From Volutella citrinella (Eukaryota; Ascomycota; Sordariomycetes; Hypocreales; Nectriaceae): 64,000 nt of DNA. The stretch is taken from positions 3,720,001-3,784,000 of the forward strand of contig JAWZSP010000004.1 in the NCBI GenBank assembly GCA_034401135.1. Direction: 5' to 3'. The notes below the pieces were generated by a model. It did not search any database. It was not told the DNA's origin and saw only the letters and a list, made by a program, of their open reading frames with translations. Within the stretch, counting starts at the first letter, position 1; each line of letters begins with the position of its first letter. Both the position numbers and the translations under genes were made by a program. This document shows positions 1-11,725 of the stretch, in pieces.

Positions 1-2211
1 GGTGACGCGCTCTTCAACGTGTCATCGAGCCTTCGACGAGTCTGCTGGGAGCTTTACGACCCCAATATTCGCCTGCAGCAGGAAGAAACTGGCGTTTCCC
101 TGATGCAGTGCTTCCAGCCACAGCTGGCCCAGTTCCAGGCACCGTCGTCATTCCAGAAAATGATTGAGCTCCTCCACCCCACCGAGGAGGACCCCGAGTT
201 TTGGATTGAGGAGAAACTCGACGGCGAGCGCATGCAGATGCACATGATGGAAGACAAGAAACACCCGGGTGGGCGCAAGTTCTGCTTCTGGTCGCGAAAA
301 GCAAAGGACTACACTTATTTATATGGCGATGGGCTCAAGGATGAAAACTCGAGCCTGACTCGGTATCTGAAGAGTGCCTTTGCGGCTGGCGTGAAAAATG
401 TCATCCTGGACGGAGAAATGATTACGTGGGATATGGAAGTCGACAAGATTGTGCCCTTTGGAACTCTCAAGACGGCCGCCATCGCCGAGCAGCAGAACAA
501 GTCCGGCTCCGACTCGACAGGCCACCGGCCCCTCTTCCGCATCTTTGACATCCTCTATCTCAACAACAAGCCCCTTACACAGTACACACTGCGAGATCGG
601 CACAAGGCTCTTGAAAAGGCCGTGAAGCCGGTTCACAGGCGCCTAGAGATTCATTCATACAGCAGCGCCACTTCGGCTGATGCCATCGAGCCGCTCCTTC
701 GAGAGGTGGTTGCGAACGCCTCGGAGGGGTTGGTGCTGAAGAATCCACGCTCCATGTATCGCCTCAATAGCCGAAACGACGACTGGCTGAAGGTCAAACC
801 CGAATACATGTCCGAGTTTGGCGAGTCGCTCGATTGTGTGGTAGTCGGCGGCTACTACGGCTCTGGTAAACGAGGTGGCATGCTCTCCAGTTTCATGTGC
901 GGCCTCCGAGTGACGCAAAACCATATAAAGGCCGGCGCCAATCCCGAAAAGTGCTTCAGCTTCTTCAAGGTCGGAGGTGGCTTCAGGGCTGAGGATTATG
1001 CAGAGATCCGGCACCGAACCGAGGGCAAGTGGATTGAATGGAACCCCAAGAACCCACCGTCAGAGTACATAGAGCTGGGAGGAGGAGAGGCCAAGCAGTT
1101 TGAGAGGCCAGACATGTGGATCCGGCCAAAGGACTCAATCGTCTTGTCCGTAAAGGCTGCCAGCGTCGGACCATCCGACCAGTTTGCGCGCGGTTTCACG
1201 CTACGATTCCCTCGATTCCGAAGGCTGCGGCTGGATCGCAGCTGGGACACGGCTTTGTCCCTCGATGAATTCCAGGACCTGAAACAGCGCGTTGACGAGG
1301 AGTCAAAGGAGAAGGAGATGACGGTCGAGAACAGGAAGCGTCGAGGCGCGAAGCGGGTGAAGAGGGAGCTCGTCATCGCCGGAGAAGACGCTGCGCCCGC
1401 TCAGTATCAGGGTGCGCAGACGAAGATCTTTGAGGGCGTCGAGTTTTGCGTTCTATCCGACTCCCCCAAGCCGTACAAGAAGACGAAAACCCAACTGGAG
1501 ACGGTAATCAAGGAGAACGGTGGTACTATTTCCCAACGAGCCGCTGCTGGGACCAACATGGTCCTGATTGCCGACAAGAAGGTTGTCAAAGTCGCGAGTC
1601 TGATGAAGGGCGGCGATGTCGACATCATCAGGCCCAAGTGGTTGAAGGACTGCCTGGAACAAGAGTCGGGCGCTTTCCTCCTGCCGTACGAAGAGGCTCA
1701 CCTCTTCCACGCGACCGAGGAGCTTAGGCACGCGGCGGAGCAGAACACGGATCAATACGGCGACAGCTACAACCGGGATGTCTCCGTTGATGAGCTCCGC
1801 GATCTGATGAACCAAATGCCCAAGATCGAGGACGGCGAACCGTTCAGCAAGCACGAGTTCCTGGACCAGCTGGAGGAGCATGGTAAAGACCTCGAAGCCC
1901 TCCGGTCCTTCATGTTCCGACGCTGCGTGGTCTACATCCAGGGCGTGGGTTCCAGCCAGAATCGCATGTCCAGACTGGAGCACTACGTCCGGTATTGCGG
2001 AGGCTTGGTGGCTGGTGGAATGGACAACGAGGCCGTGACACATGTGGCAGTGGACGGGGAAGATCCAATGGAAGTGTGGAAGGCGGCCGAGCTGCTCCTC
2101 AAAGAGCTCAGCACCCGTAGCAAACAACCCAGAATAGTGAGCGGCAAGTGGATCGAGGACTGCTGGAAGGAACACACTCTGGTAGACGAGGAGCGGTATA
2201 TGGTGTCATGA
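1..2211 (+). CDS. LIG4: DNA ligase IV, 5' end cut off by window
   Basis: ATP-dependent ligase that seals DNA double-strand breaks in non-homologous end joining, in the nucleus with XRCC4/Lif1-type partners. The frame is open from base 1, so the N-terminal part of the ligase lies outside the window; no true start is visible. The adenylation motif I, EEKLDGER, with the AMP-accepting lysine, is encoded near base 214. Motif IV-like EGLVLKNP is near 724, followed by WLKVKPEYM near 784. The OB-fold follows. Two BRCT domains are recognisable, about 1420-1700 and 1900-2200, with an acidic linker between them where the XRCC4 partner binds in known ligase IV proteins. A tandem BRCT tail separates ligase IV from ligase I. 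No intron is needed in the visible part. The gene converges on the uracil phosphoribosyltransferase gene with about 110 bp between stop codons. Confidence 0.95.
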   Translation, partial: GDALFNVSSSLRRVCWELYDPNIRLQQEETGVSLMQCFQPQLAQFQAPSSFQKMIELLHPTEEDPEFWIEEKLDGERMQMHMMEDKKHPGGRKFCFWSRKAKDYTYLYGDGLKDENSSLTRYLKSAFAAGVKNVILDGEMITWDMEVDKIVPFGTLKTAAIAEQQNKSGSDSTGHRPLFRIFDILYLNNKPLTQYTLRDRHKALEKAVKPVHRRLEIHSYSSATSADAIEPLLREVVANASEGLVLKNPRSMYRLNSRNDDWLKVKPEYMSEFGESLDCVVVGGYYGSGKRGGMLSSFMCGLRVTQNHIKAGANPEKCFSFFKVGGGFRAEDYAEIRHRTEGKWIEWNPKNPPSEYIELGGGEAKQFERPDMWIRPKDSIVLSVKAASVGPSDQFARGFTLRFPRFRRLRLDRSWDTALSLDEFQDLKQRVDEESKEKEMTVENRKRRGAKRVKRELVIAGEDAAPAQYQGAQTKIFEGVEFCVLSDSPKPYKKTKTQLETVIKENGGTISQRAAAGTNMVLIADKKVVKVASLMKGGDVDIIRPKWLKDCLEQESGAFLLPYEEAHLFHATEELRHAAEQNTDQYGDSYNRDVSVDELRDLMNQMPKIEDGEPFSKHEFLDQLEEHGKDLEALRSFMFRRCVVYIQGVGSSQNRMSRLEHYVRYCGGLVAGGMDNEAVTHVAVDGEDPMEVWKAAELLLKELSTRSKQPRIVSGKWIEDCWKEHTLVDEERYMVS

Positions 2212-2321
2212 ATGGGTGTTGGGATATCTTGGCTACCTGAGCTAGGTTGAATTTCAATACCTTTTCTATGCTGCCGGCTCAACAGACTCTGAGTGCTCCG
2301 TGCTCAACCACGGCCTGAGCC

Positions 2322-3130
2322 CTACTTGCCGATGGTCAGGAACAGACGGTCACCCACGTCGCCCAGGCCGGGCTTCAGCATGCCCGAGTCGGTCAATGCC
2401 TTGTCGATACCCGCAATCCAGATATCCGTGTTCTCGGGCCACTCCTTGGCGACTTGCTGGACACCCTCCTCGGCGCCCACGATGGCGAGGACCAGGACGC
2501 GCTTGGCACCCCATTCTCTTAGAGTCGAGATTCCCGCGGCGCAGGTGCCACCAGTGGCGATGACGGGATCGACAAGGATGGCGAGCTCGCTGGGGTTTTC
2601 TGAGCCTTCTCCCGGGATGTGATTCGGCAGGTTGTTGTAATACTCTACGGGGTCGAGAGTTGTTTGCTCACGGTACATGCCAAGGTGGTGCACTGGGACT
2701 GGCTCGGGGAGTAGTGTTTGCACGGCTGTTGGGGGCGCCCGGCTTAGCTGCTGTGAGAATGGAGGAGGCACAGGGTACTGACCTTCAACCATGCCGAGAC
2801 CAGACCGTAGGATTGGGATTAGCGAGATGCTGCCAGGCTCGATTGTCTCTTTGGTGATGCTAAAACCCAGAGGGGTCACATCCTAGGAGCCATCAGCCAC
2901 CCGTCTCAACCAACCATGGCGGGGGTGTGCTGCCAATGAGCGAAGCTTACCTTGCCTCCCTGGGCCGGCTTCAGTGCTGTCGCCAGCGCCTCGCACGCGA
3001 CAATCAGCGAAATCTCGTGGATCAGGGCCTTGACCTCCCGCGGGCTCGCAGACTTGGAGCGCAGCTGGCTGAGCTTGGCGCGGAGGCAGGGATGCTGGGA
3101 GAGGTGGACGTTGGGGGGCAGCGACGTCAT
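2322..3130 (-). CDS. FUR1: Uracil phosphoribosyltransferase, 3 exons
   Basis: Makes UMP from uracil and PRPP in the cytosolic pyrimidine salvage pathway. Model: exons 3130-2951, 2882-2783 and 2725-2322, giving 227 aa, close to the usual size of about 215-230. Both introns (68 and 57 nt) are GT-AG and restore one frame. The C-terminal exon carries the PRPP-binding signature ILVDPVIATGGTCAAGI, and the uracil-binding tail ends GLGDVGDRLFLTIGK. The ATG at 3130 is chosen because it gives the start MTSLPPNVHLSQHP, which fits the family. Upstream on the gene's strand is a CT-rich tract (3225-3290), common in fungal promoters. The gene is divergent from the fluoride exporter, sharing about 0.8 kb of upstream DNA. 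In fungi loss of this enzyme gives 5-fluorouracil resistance. Confidence 0.93.
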
Positions 3131-3942
3131 GGCGGAATCAATGGCACGGGACTAGGTAGCTGGGAATCTATGGCAGAATCGACACGAGGATGCCAGGCGG
3201 GCGGGCACTGGGGACGAGGCCAAGGAGAGAGAGAGAGAAGAGGAGAAGAGGAAGAGACGGGCGGTCGGCGAAGGAGAAGGAATGGACTTTAAGTAGCTGG
3301 TACCGGTATCTCAACCGGCGCGGACGCCTGACCGCAGGTACTGGCCGACTTACAGCGGCAGACGTATCGGGGGAGACGCGGGCTAGTGGGGTAGAGGCGC
3401 CGAGAGGGGAGGGGCAGCCAGATAAGATAAGAGCTTTCGGAGCTCACCGCAGCGTTGGGCGGCACGGGGTGCTCGGTGCGTGCCACATGACTGGAGGGTT
3501 GCTTGCCAGGGGATTGATCACGCAGGCGCTACAGCTGCTAGGTATATATTACGGTGAATCCCGAGTCCCATGTCCAATATTGAGAAGCCGCGATCTCTTG
3601 GTCAATGGTCATGGCTGGCGGGGGTCACTTGACTCTGCCCTGTGGAGGGGATGACCCACTGGAGCTTCGATGTCTGAGCGCCCATGGCAGTCTGCCCCCA
3701 GTCCCCTAAAGTTAGAAGGCCTTGTCCCCGGGACATTCTCGGATAATGCCACACGACTGGAATGCCGTCATATCCGACTACATTCGGTCCGGTTAGAAAG
3801 AAATCTGACAGTTTTCATCGTCTTACTGCTTCGCTATGACTTTGCTCTTCCTTTCAAGAGGTATAATACGGAAGGGTTTGCGATAGGACGAACACCCATC
3901 TTAGATTGTTCTGTTTCATCACCGAGAAAACCGCAACTCGAA
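3131..3942. other. Divergent intergenic region
   Basis: Between the starts of the uracil phosphoribosyltransferase and fluoride exporter genes. It holds a purine-rich GA stretch at about 3225-3290 (CT-rich on the uracil phosphoribosyltransferase strand). The exporter frame is open upstream of its likely start from 3670, but this part has no family features. Nothing else was recognised. Confidence 0.5.
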
Positions 3943-5268
3943 ATGCCCCTGGACATGGCATCAAACGGGACGGCAGACACGACGCGCCGCGAGGAGGGAT
4001 TGTATGATGTGCCCGGATCTGTGCTCAACGTGGGAGATGTACCATCTCAATCCCCTGTCGAATACCGTGAGTCTCGGGACGAGTCGCGGACCAGTGCTCT
4101 GCAAGATGGTGTGCTTGTCCCGCCAGAGTCCCAACCGGGAGGCCAGGGGAAACAAGCCGTGGACGAGATTGAGGTTTCCGAACTGGCTACGGAGATATAC
4201 ATGCACTCCTACCTCGTACTGTTTGCCATATTCGGCACTCTGGCGCGTCTGGGTCTGAATGCTCTGACGGGGTACCCCGGGACGCCAGTCATCTTCAACA
4301 CCGTCTGGGCCAACTTCTCCGGAAGTCTGATCATGGGGTTCTTGGTCGAGGACCGCAAGTTGTTCCGCTACGAATGGGGCATTCCGATATACCACAACGC
4401 CATCCAAAGGGCGAAACTGAAGAGTCGGGACGAGGAGGCCGGTGCAGACGGCGCAGGCGTTGACTTGGTCGCGGCCAAGAAGGCTCATCTGGCGGCCAAG
4501 AAGACGATCCCCTTGTACATTGGCCTCGCCACGGGCTTCTGCGGGAGCTTCACGACGTTTTCGGGATTCATAAAGGACGTGTTCCTGGCCCTGTCGAATA
4601 ACTTAGAGATGCATGGCGTGCCGGGCCCTCCTCCCTCTCGCAACGGCGGGTATTCTTTCTTGGCGATGCTGGCCGTCATCATCACAACCGTGGCGCTGTC
4701 ACTATCAGGGCTGATCGTCGGAGCCCATCTAGCCATCGGATTGGAGCGTTTCACGCCGTCTATTCCGTTTGCTGTTTCTCGTCGGGTTCTCGATCCCGCG
4801 GCCGTCGTCCTCGGCTGGGGTTGTTGGTTGGGCGCCGTCCTCCTCTCTATCTTCCCTCCCAATGACGCTTGGCGTGGGCAGGCGACGTTCTCGCTCGTGT
4901 TTGCGCCGGCAGGGTGTCTGCTTCGATTCTACCTGTCGCAGCATCTTAATGGAAAGGCGCCTACGTTCCCCCTGGGCACGTTTGCTGCCAACGTGCTCGG
5001 CACGGCTGTGTTGGGCATGGCGTGGGATCTTGCCCACGTCCCAGTGGGCGGTATGGTTGGATGTCAGGTATTGCAAGGCATAGAGGATGGATTCTGTGGG
5101 TGCCTTACCACTGTTTCGACGTGGGCGTCTGAACTGAGCACCCTCAGGCGACGGAGTGCCTGGATATATGGGACAGGGAGCGTTGTTGTGGCCCTCGCTA
5201 TCATGATTGCCATCATGGGCGGTTTGCGTTGGACTGACGGATTCAGCGCCTTGCTTTGCACAACATAG
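3943..5268 (+). CDS. FEX: Fluoride export protein, two CrcB repeats
   Basis: Plasma-membrane fluoride channel that expels F- and protects the cell. Eukaryotic FEX proteins are one chain with two CrcB-like halves, while bacteria use a homodimer. The 441-aa model starts at the ATG at 3943 (MPLDMASNG). The frame is open further up to 3670, but that stretch looks like leader sequence. An acidic, polar N-terminus of about 85 residues is followed by repeat 1, starting YLVLFAIFGTLARLGLNAL and including the motif GFCGSFTTFSGF. A lysine-rich cytosolic loop lies inside repeat 1, and the linking helix comes before repeat 2, which carries GFCGCLTTVSTW. The paired GFCG..TT.S motifs carry the polar and aromatic residues that line the pore in the family. 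No intron is seen. It lies about 0.5 kb upstream of the MYND gene in the same direction. Confidence 0.93.
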   Translation: MPLDMASNGTADTTRREEGLYDVPGSVLNVGDVPSQSPVEYRESRDESRTSALQDGVLVPPESQPGGQGKQAVDEIEVSELATEIYMHSYLVLFAIFGTLARLGLNALTGYPGTPVIFNTVWANFSGSLIMGFLVEDRKLFRYEWGIPIYHNAIQRAKLKSRDEEAGADGAGVDLVAAKKAHLAAKKTIPLYIGLATGFCGSFTTFSGFIKDVFLALSNNLEMHGVPGPPPSRNGGYSFLAMLAVIITTVALSLSGLIVGAHLAIGLERFTPSIPFAVSRRVLDPAAVVLGWGCWLGAVLLSIFPPNDAWRGQATFSLVFAPAGCLLRFYLSQHLNGKAPTFPLGTFAANVLGTAVLGMAWDLAHVPVGGMVGCQVLQGIEDGFCGCLTTVSTWASELSTLRRRSAWIYGTGSVVVALAIMIAIMGGLRWTDGFSALLCTT

Positions 5269-5780
5269 ATGTGATTGCTAGAATGTTACGAGTGTTTACC
5301 GATTCATTGTGTGCTCTGCCCGTCGTGTGGGGCGCGAGGACAGGAGGCATGCCCCTGGAGCAGATCTGGGTTGGGTCAACCATGTCTACATCTGAAGCCA
5401 CCCAAGCGCCCAAAAGCATTAATAGTAATAGAAAAACATGTCCTACAGTGTCTCTTTATTTTGTAGGACCTGGAACCCGTGCGTCCTGGAGTTATTCCAC
5501 AGTGGCAGCAAGTGGCGTGGCCCTGCGGCTCCCCGTGGTTTGCTTGCCCCAACAGCCGCCCCCCTGTGACCTGTCAGTACTACCAGTGGCACTACTAGTA
5601 GTAAGTATTTCCCTTGCTTTTATTACTTTGGGAATCTGACAGCTGCCGCCGGTCCGGCTACGTGCAGAGGAAGACCTTTCCACACTCACTTTTCACCCTA
5701 GCCTTCTCCTCCTTTGCACATTCTGCACACCCCCATTTTGCATCTTGTGTCGCACGCCGAATCACCGCGCTGCACACGCC
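5269..5780. other. Intergenic region
   Basis: 3' flank of the fluoride exporter and 5' flank of the MYND/DUF4470 gene. The last part, 5685-5780, is C/T-rich, as often seen before fungal starts. Nothing else was recognised. Confidence 0.4.
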
Positions 5781-8185
5781 ATGGCATACGACGACTACAT
5801 TTGCTTGCCGATAACTTGGCCTTGCTGCCCTGCCCAGGATGAAGACGGCAATATTTGCCAGCGTGAATCTAAAGTTGCATGCCCAACGTGCCTTTTGGTT
5901 GCTGTACGTTTGCCCACTCTCCCCTCCCTTCTACTGAAAATCTTCGCTTCGATGGGCGCTCACTCTCCCTAGTATTGCAGTCATGAATGCAGAGAGGGCA
6001 ACTGGGAGCACCACAAGCCAAACTGTCTCACTGCAAACCGCAATGACAAGGTATTGGCAGCCGCAAGTGCAGACCCTGATTTGCTCAGGGAGGAACCTGG
6101 CTTCTGGGCCAAGTATGCTGCTGCCGACGTCTTGAACCTGGAGAAGAATGAAGGAGCCACCTTTGACGGCTCTCTGAACCTACTCCTTACTGGAGGTAAG
6201 AGCCCTCTGCCGGCACGCGTTCTCTCAGTAGATCTATGTTAACGTCGCCAGCGTCTTCTCTCCGCCATTTCATTTACTCCATCACCAAGCTCCCAGAGCA
6301 GGCCCATCCGGAAATCTCTGCCGTGATCAATGAACTGTCACCTACTCATATTGCAAGGTCAATTCTGACAATCCTTATCCTCACGGATGTAACTTGTGAT
6401 CCACTTATCAATGCCGAGGTCGCTGTGCACCTCTGGTATTCTGCAAGGCTGCCACGGACTCATTTCAAACACATTGAGGAGTTGGCTCGCAAGGTTTTGC
6501 TCCCAGGAGCGAAGGACTTGATCCAACTTTTTGAAAATGGAAAACTTCTCCAGCATCAGTCGGTTTCGTTGGAGATACCACGAGGCGACCATGCAGTATC
6601 CGTCGACCTGCGGAGAGAACAGTGGGCATTTGTTATGCAGATGATCAGTGCGCCACAGGAGTGCACTGTCGACGAAATTGCAATGACCCGAGCTGCTCAC
6701 AGCAAGAAGTACGGGGAGCCGGTGCACTTTGCTCTCAAACGGATGACTGCAGCGAGGGGTGCTGGTCTCAAGCGTTGGAGGTACGATGGCATGTTGCTGC
6801 CATATGCCCACCCCCGAAACGAATTTGATATTCCTAACCCGTAAGTGTCCGGTTGTGATTTGTTTTCGAGCCTTCTGACATCTATACAAGATTGTTCTTC
6901 CCTGATGGGAACCTATACCCAGCAGGGGCTACCTCAGAGCCGCTCACTGAATGGCCCATTGAGCTACTTGATCATGACTGTGGTCCTGCCAAGAACGATG
7001 TCTATGGCAAAATGTTCTTTTACGTCCGGGACGTCTTCGTCAAGTTCCAGAAGCGCATGAAGAGCCTCAAGACTCGGATGACCATCACAGGGAAAGGACT
7101 CGATGAACTGAGCCCCCATTTCACCTCGAGTGCGGACAAACAAAGCTTCGACAGGATTGAGGTACTTGGCACCTTTTTATTCTCAGAGAAAACTACTAAC
7201 GGCTACAGTGCGGACTCTATTGGGACGAATCCTGCTTGTTGTCCCTTCATGCGTTTAGCAATCTGCTCCGGCATGAGGACGAGAACCCAAATGCGACTCT
7301 GCTCACCATGACCAGATGCAGTGTCTCGTACCCAGCTGAGTCAGTTCAGAAAGACGTCGACGCGGAAGAGGAGCTTGTTTACACCAAGGCTGGCACTATG
7401 CTCGACGAGCTGGCACCTCCTGTTGCGGGTGAGGAGGAAGAAGGCACCGTCGAGGCCATCCGGCGGAGGATGGGACTGATGATGTGGCGCAACTGGGACA
7501 AATTTTCTGATCGGCAAGTGGAACTTCACTTTACGAAAGGATTCTCGCTGACTCTGTGACCAGGTTCCTGGCATCGAAGTGCTATTTCAAACTCCTTGCC
7601 CAGCATGGCTCTCCCGAAACCCTTGCAAGGCACATGTTCTTGGGTCTTACCCATAAACAGAAGAACACCGTTGTCCGTCGCTGGCCCAACCGCCTAGTCC
7701 ACGGAAAGAAGGATACGCCAAGCTTGAGACAATTCAATCGATGGCTGGGATGGGGTGATAACGCCCCAGAGCGATGGCTTGAGTGGAAGCGGACTGGGGA
7801 ACCGAACCCAGAGGCACGAGCAATATGGCTTCACCTCGCCTATATGGAACAAGAAGCTCGACTTACCGGGGAGGTCAATTGGCATGCTCTCAGTGAAACG
7901 ATTGACAAATTGTTCGGGCTTGAACCTGAGGGGATGGACGAGGACGAAGGCGATGGAGACGATGCCCTGAGTGCATCGGCAAAGGAAGTGGAGATTCTTG
8001 CCGAGGTGCCTGCTGAGACGTCTGCTAAGACCTCTGCTGAGGAGTCTGCTAAGACACCTGTCGAGACGCTGGCCGAGGAACCTGATGAGCACATCAGTGA
8101 CGCCGAGCCCAGGGCGGATGGCGAGAAGAAGCCCGCGAAGAAGAAGACCAACAAGAAGAAGACGAAGAAGAAGGGGAAGAAATAA
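5781..8185 (+). CDS. MYND zinc-finger protein with DUF4470 domain, 6 exons
   Basis: Fungal protein of unknown role. MYND fingers usually bind proline-containing partner peptides. Model: 5781-5903, 5973-6195, 6252-6840, 6891-7161, 7209-7513 and 7564-8185, giving 710 aa. The N-terminus has Cys at 15, 16, 26, 34, 37, 43, 47 and 59 and a His at 55. The second half of the finger (CPTC, YCSHEC, HKPNC) is canonical. The first Cys pair has a wider spacing than usual. The stretch GSLNLLLTGASSLRHFIYSI is typical of the DUF4470 N-terminal region. The last exon ends in an Ala/Glu/Thr repeat and a strongly basic Lys tail, which could act as a nuclear or nucleolar signal. Intron 5 must be a GC-AG intron (GCAAGT donor at 7514), otherwise the protein stops at 7559. 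Splice joins are inferred. Confidence 0.8.
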
Positions 8186-11100
8186 TGGAAGAAGAGCGGT
8201 ATCAATCCCTGAGCGTTAGCGATGGGAACCAGTTCTGTTTAGAGAGAACAGTTGGGAGGCTGAATGGGCGATCTTGGAATCGCAATTCGTTGTTGGCTGC
8301 GACTGCTGCGTTTGACAGCCGATGTTCAGGCTTTTTGGTCCAAGAGGACACTTTACCGCCTCCGATGACTAGCCGGGTACAACACCAGGCTTTTCAGAAT
8401 TCACCCGTTTGCAAACGGGGAGTGGATCAGAGACGGCAGCAATTCTTCATAGGCTCCCATTTCGGGGCCTGGTTCGTGGTTCGGAGTTCGGTTTTGTGCT
8501 GGTAGCTTATACTAGTGTGTAGAGAATACAAGGACGCTTTTAGCTATTCGAAACCTTCAAGCCATGGTGTGTTGTTGTAGCCTTGGTGGATTATTTTTAG
8601 CAGATTACGTGGCTCATCGACGATGCCTGGTGGTAGATTCAGGGGCCAAATGACTCCCCAGAGACCAGGTGGCATGCTCTCAAGAGCCGTGGCGCGTGAG
8701 ATGGGCTTTGAAGCCGTGAGATGGATGGTATTTCATCTGGGAGTCATCGAGGCGTTACGACTTCTGATCACATCAAGTTGACTGATCCTGCGATGGGCGC
8801 TAGCACGGACTATGAATCAGATATGAATCCCTGCCTTTTCACGAGTGCCGTGTGGACTTATGCCTTGGGCGCACTAATTATCAGATGTATAGCGCCCCAG
8901 GCCCAGCACTCAGGTGCCCGTCGCTTGACTTGCAGAGGATGACACACGCCGGAGGGGGTTGGGCAGCAGCCACGGGCTCACTTGACGCAAGTAGCCGCGT
9001 CAGGGAGGACGCACGTCTTCTGGACGCTGCTTGGGACTGGTCAACCAGTGAGGTCATCCCCGACGGGAGACGGAGAGGCAGTGCCAAGCCAAGCGCGGGC
9101 GGAAGATGCCGGCGGCTGGCTGGCTGGCGCGGGTGAGCACTTGTCTCCCCCAGCGGTCTGTGATGTTAGTCTGGGATGCCTAGAATAGACGTGTGCATTC
9201 AAATGTATGGGTGAATTCTAGCGTGAGATTCCGCTACAAGCTTGCCGGCCGCCTGGGGGCGATGCTGCTGCGATGGTGTGCTCCAACGACAGAGACGAGC
9301 GGCGGTCAGCATCCCGGGATGATGCAGAACAGGGCCGACATGGCATGATTGATGTGAGATGGAACTCTTGGGCCGCCGTGCCCATGTCGTCTACTTTTCG
9401 GTCAAATTGCCACTGCATGCAATTGCATCGACGCCTCCAAGTTTAGGCTGTGGATTGGGCGACGAACTGTTGGAGGCACTAATAGACTTGCCGTGGTACT
9501 GCGTGGTCGGTGCTCGTGTATGCTGTGTTCACACAATGCCTTGCCTTGACACTTGTTTGCGAAAAAAATGCCTGGCGGGTGGAGACCGATCGGGGGTTGA
9601 GTTTGAGCAGCTCATCTCATTTACATTATTAGTATAGAGTGCTGCTAGTGGTGAGGCTATTGAATCTAAAGAATGCGACGGACAGACGGCCGACGTCGAC
9701 GCTTAATAAACACTGGACGGGAAGGGCAGCTTCCGTTCCAGCCATCGTGGTCGGCTTGGTGCCACATTTATTTATCAATGAAGCTCTTTTGTCAGGCCTT
9801 CTCCAGCGAGCGCAGCCAGGCAGAAGGGGATGCCGACAGCTGCATAAACCGCACAGGCCTCAGGTGCCCGTCTTCTCCCAATCCCCAATTGTGGCCTGCA
9901 GCGCGACGTTGCAACTGTGCTGCAGACAACCTGGCACTGGCCGCCAATGCTGGGCGGGCTATTCTTGGATGGGTGGCCCCCGGTGGGTCCAGGGCTCCAC
10001 ACTGGCGCGAAGCTTGGCTGTGACTGGGGCCCGTCTCAAGTGTCTATCCCTGCCAGAGTCGGCCGTTTGGCCTTCAGCCCTACCTCTGGGCGGGTTCAGA
10101 ATTTTCGGATGGTGTGCTGGGATGGGGAGGGAGTTGAGTTTGCTGTGCTGACTGTTACCCATTGATTACGGTATGCTGCCGAGGTCTGGCACAGCCGCCC
10201 GAAATATGTGCGTTTGTGCCATCCTTCAGCGCCAATACCAACGGCGTGTTGCCGCTAGGGGCATGTGCTAACAGTCACTGCGCAAGAAGGCCCACGCCAC
10301 GGCCTATTCTAAATCACGGCCGAGAAGAGCGGCAGAGCGTAGGTGAGCCACCAAGTCCAACAGCAACCCGACTTGACTGATGCTGTCCGTATCTGGCTCC
10401 TGGCCCCCATTTGACTCTGGTGGAATGATTATGCCCAGCGCGCTGGATGCAGATCAGCGCGGGAAGCAAGGGGAGGCTGACTAACGGACCCAGCAGCGTG
10501 GGCCGTCCCCCCCAGCTCCAGACTCCAGGCCCCAGGGTTACCGGCCCCCTAGGCAACTATCTACCAGTAAATAGTCGTCGCCAGCCCCTTGAGGGGCCCT
10601 GCCAGCTCATTTCGGCACCTTAGGCGAAGGGCGAGGTCCCCGATTCAAGGAAGGCCCCTGTCGCTGGCCCAGTCGTCGCCGATGACTTCTGATTCCTGAG
10701 ACAGACGGCTCCCAGTAAGAATCATATCCTGTGTAAACTTTTCGCATGCGTGATTCCTTCATCCCACATGGGCGCGCGCCGATGGACTTGGCCAACGCAA
10801 CCTGGGACGACGCGTAAGTATGCGCTCACACCACTTGCACCAAGTCCTAGACTCCTAGGCCGTAGGTCCCAGCTCCCAGCTCCCAGCTCCCAGCTCCTTC
10901 CCACAGCGAATGGCGCTCTTGCAGCGAGAGACTTCCACGACGGCGCGTCAGCTGCGGCGCCACAGAGCTGTGAACCAGTCAACAAACCCACTTGCTGGGC
11001 TGTGGCGCCAGACGGGGCAAATCACCGTGCGGCGCTGACCAGCTCCCGACTCAGTCCCGATGGAGTTGCCTGGGTCTAGACTCTCGACCCGGGCGGCCTC

Positions 11101-11725
11101 GCTCAATCAATCTGGAACCAGCCACCACCACCCGGACCCCCGACCCATTGGACCATATTCAACCAAGCAGAGCCAACCAACGCACATGTCCAGCATGTGT
11201 GTGCGGTTCCCTACGTCCCCAGTGCCGGCTGTGCCTCCACCAAGTGCCGTCTGCCAGCTGCCAGAGTCACTCACCTTTGCTCACTGCCCCCCTGCCTATG
11301 ACCATGGCGCGGGATGAAGGCTGTTGACTGTATAGCGGTGGCTTGCCCACCTACCTACCTAGTTTTCGGGCCACTGCACCACATGGACCAGGTAGGAGGC
11401 GGTGCAAGCCTCCCAAACCGTGTTACTCCTAAATACTAGGCATGCTTGTCCCACCCAGCTGGGGTGCAGGGCTGATGGCTGGCGGGCTGGCCTGAGCTGG
11501 GAGCCTAGATCAAAATAGAGAGCATGCCCAGATCTGAATCCCAGATCCCGATTCTGGACACCCAACTGACCCCTGCTTTCATCTGTTGCTGCTGAAGGAA
11601 GTTGCCGTTTCTGCTTCTTCCCTTACCCCTTTCCTCGCCCCGGGCGCTGGTGTTGTCGACGCGCACAGTTTGGCAGACAGCTCCTTCGTATCGACAATCT
11701 CACGAGGCTCCTCTCCGTCTTGGCC
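8186..11725. other. Gene-poor stretch
   Basis: About 3.5 kb with only short overlapping ORFs and no convincing coding pattern on either strand. A small tandem repeat of a 7-bp unit (CCCAGCT-like, about 4 copies) lies at 10866-10896. The last 150 bp before the DUF3433 gene are pyrimidine-rich and probably promoter and leader. Nothing else was recognised. Confidence 0.4.
10866..10896. repeat. 7-bp tandem repeat
   Basis: About four consecutive copies of TCCCAGC within gene-poor DNA. It is a simple satellite-like run with no evident coding role. Confidence 0.7.
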
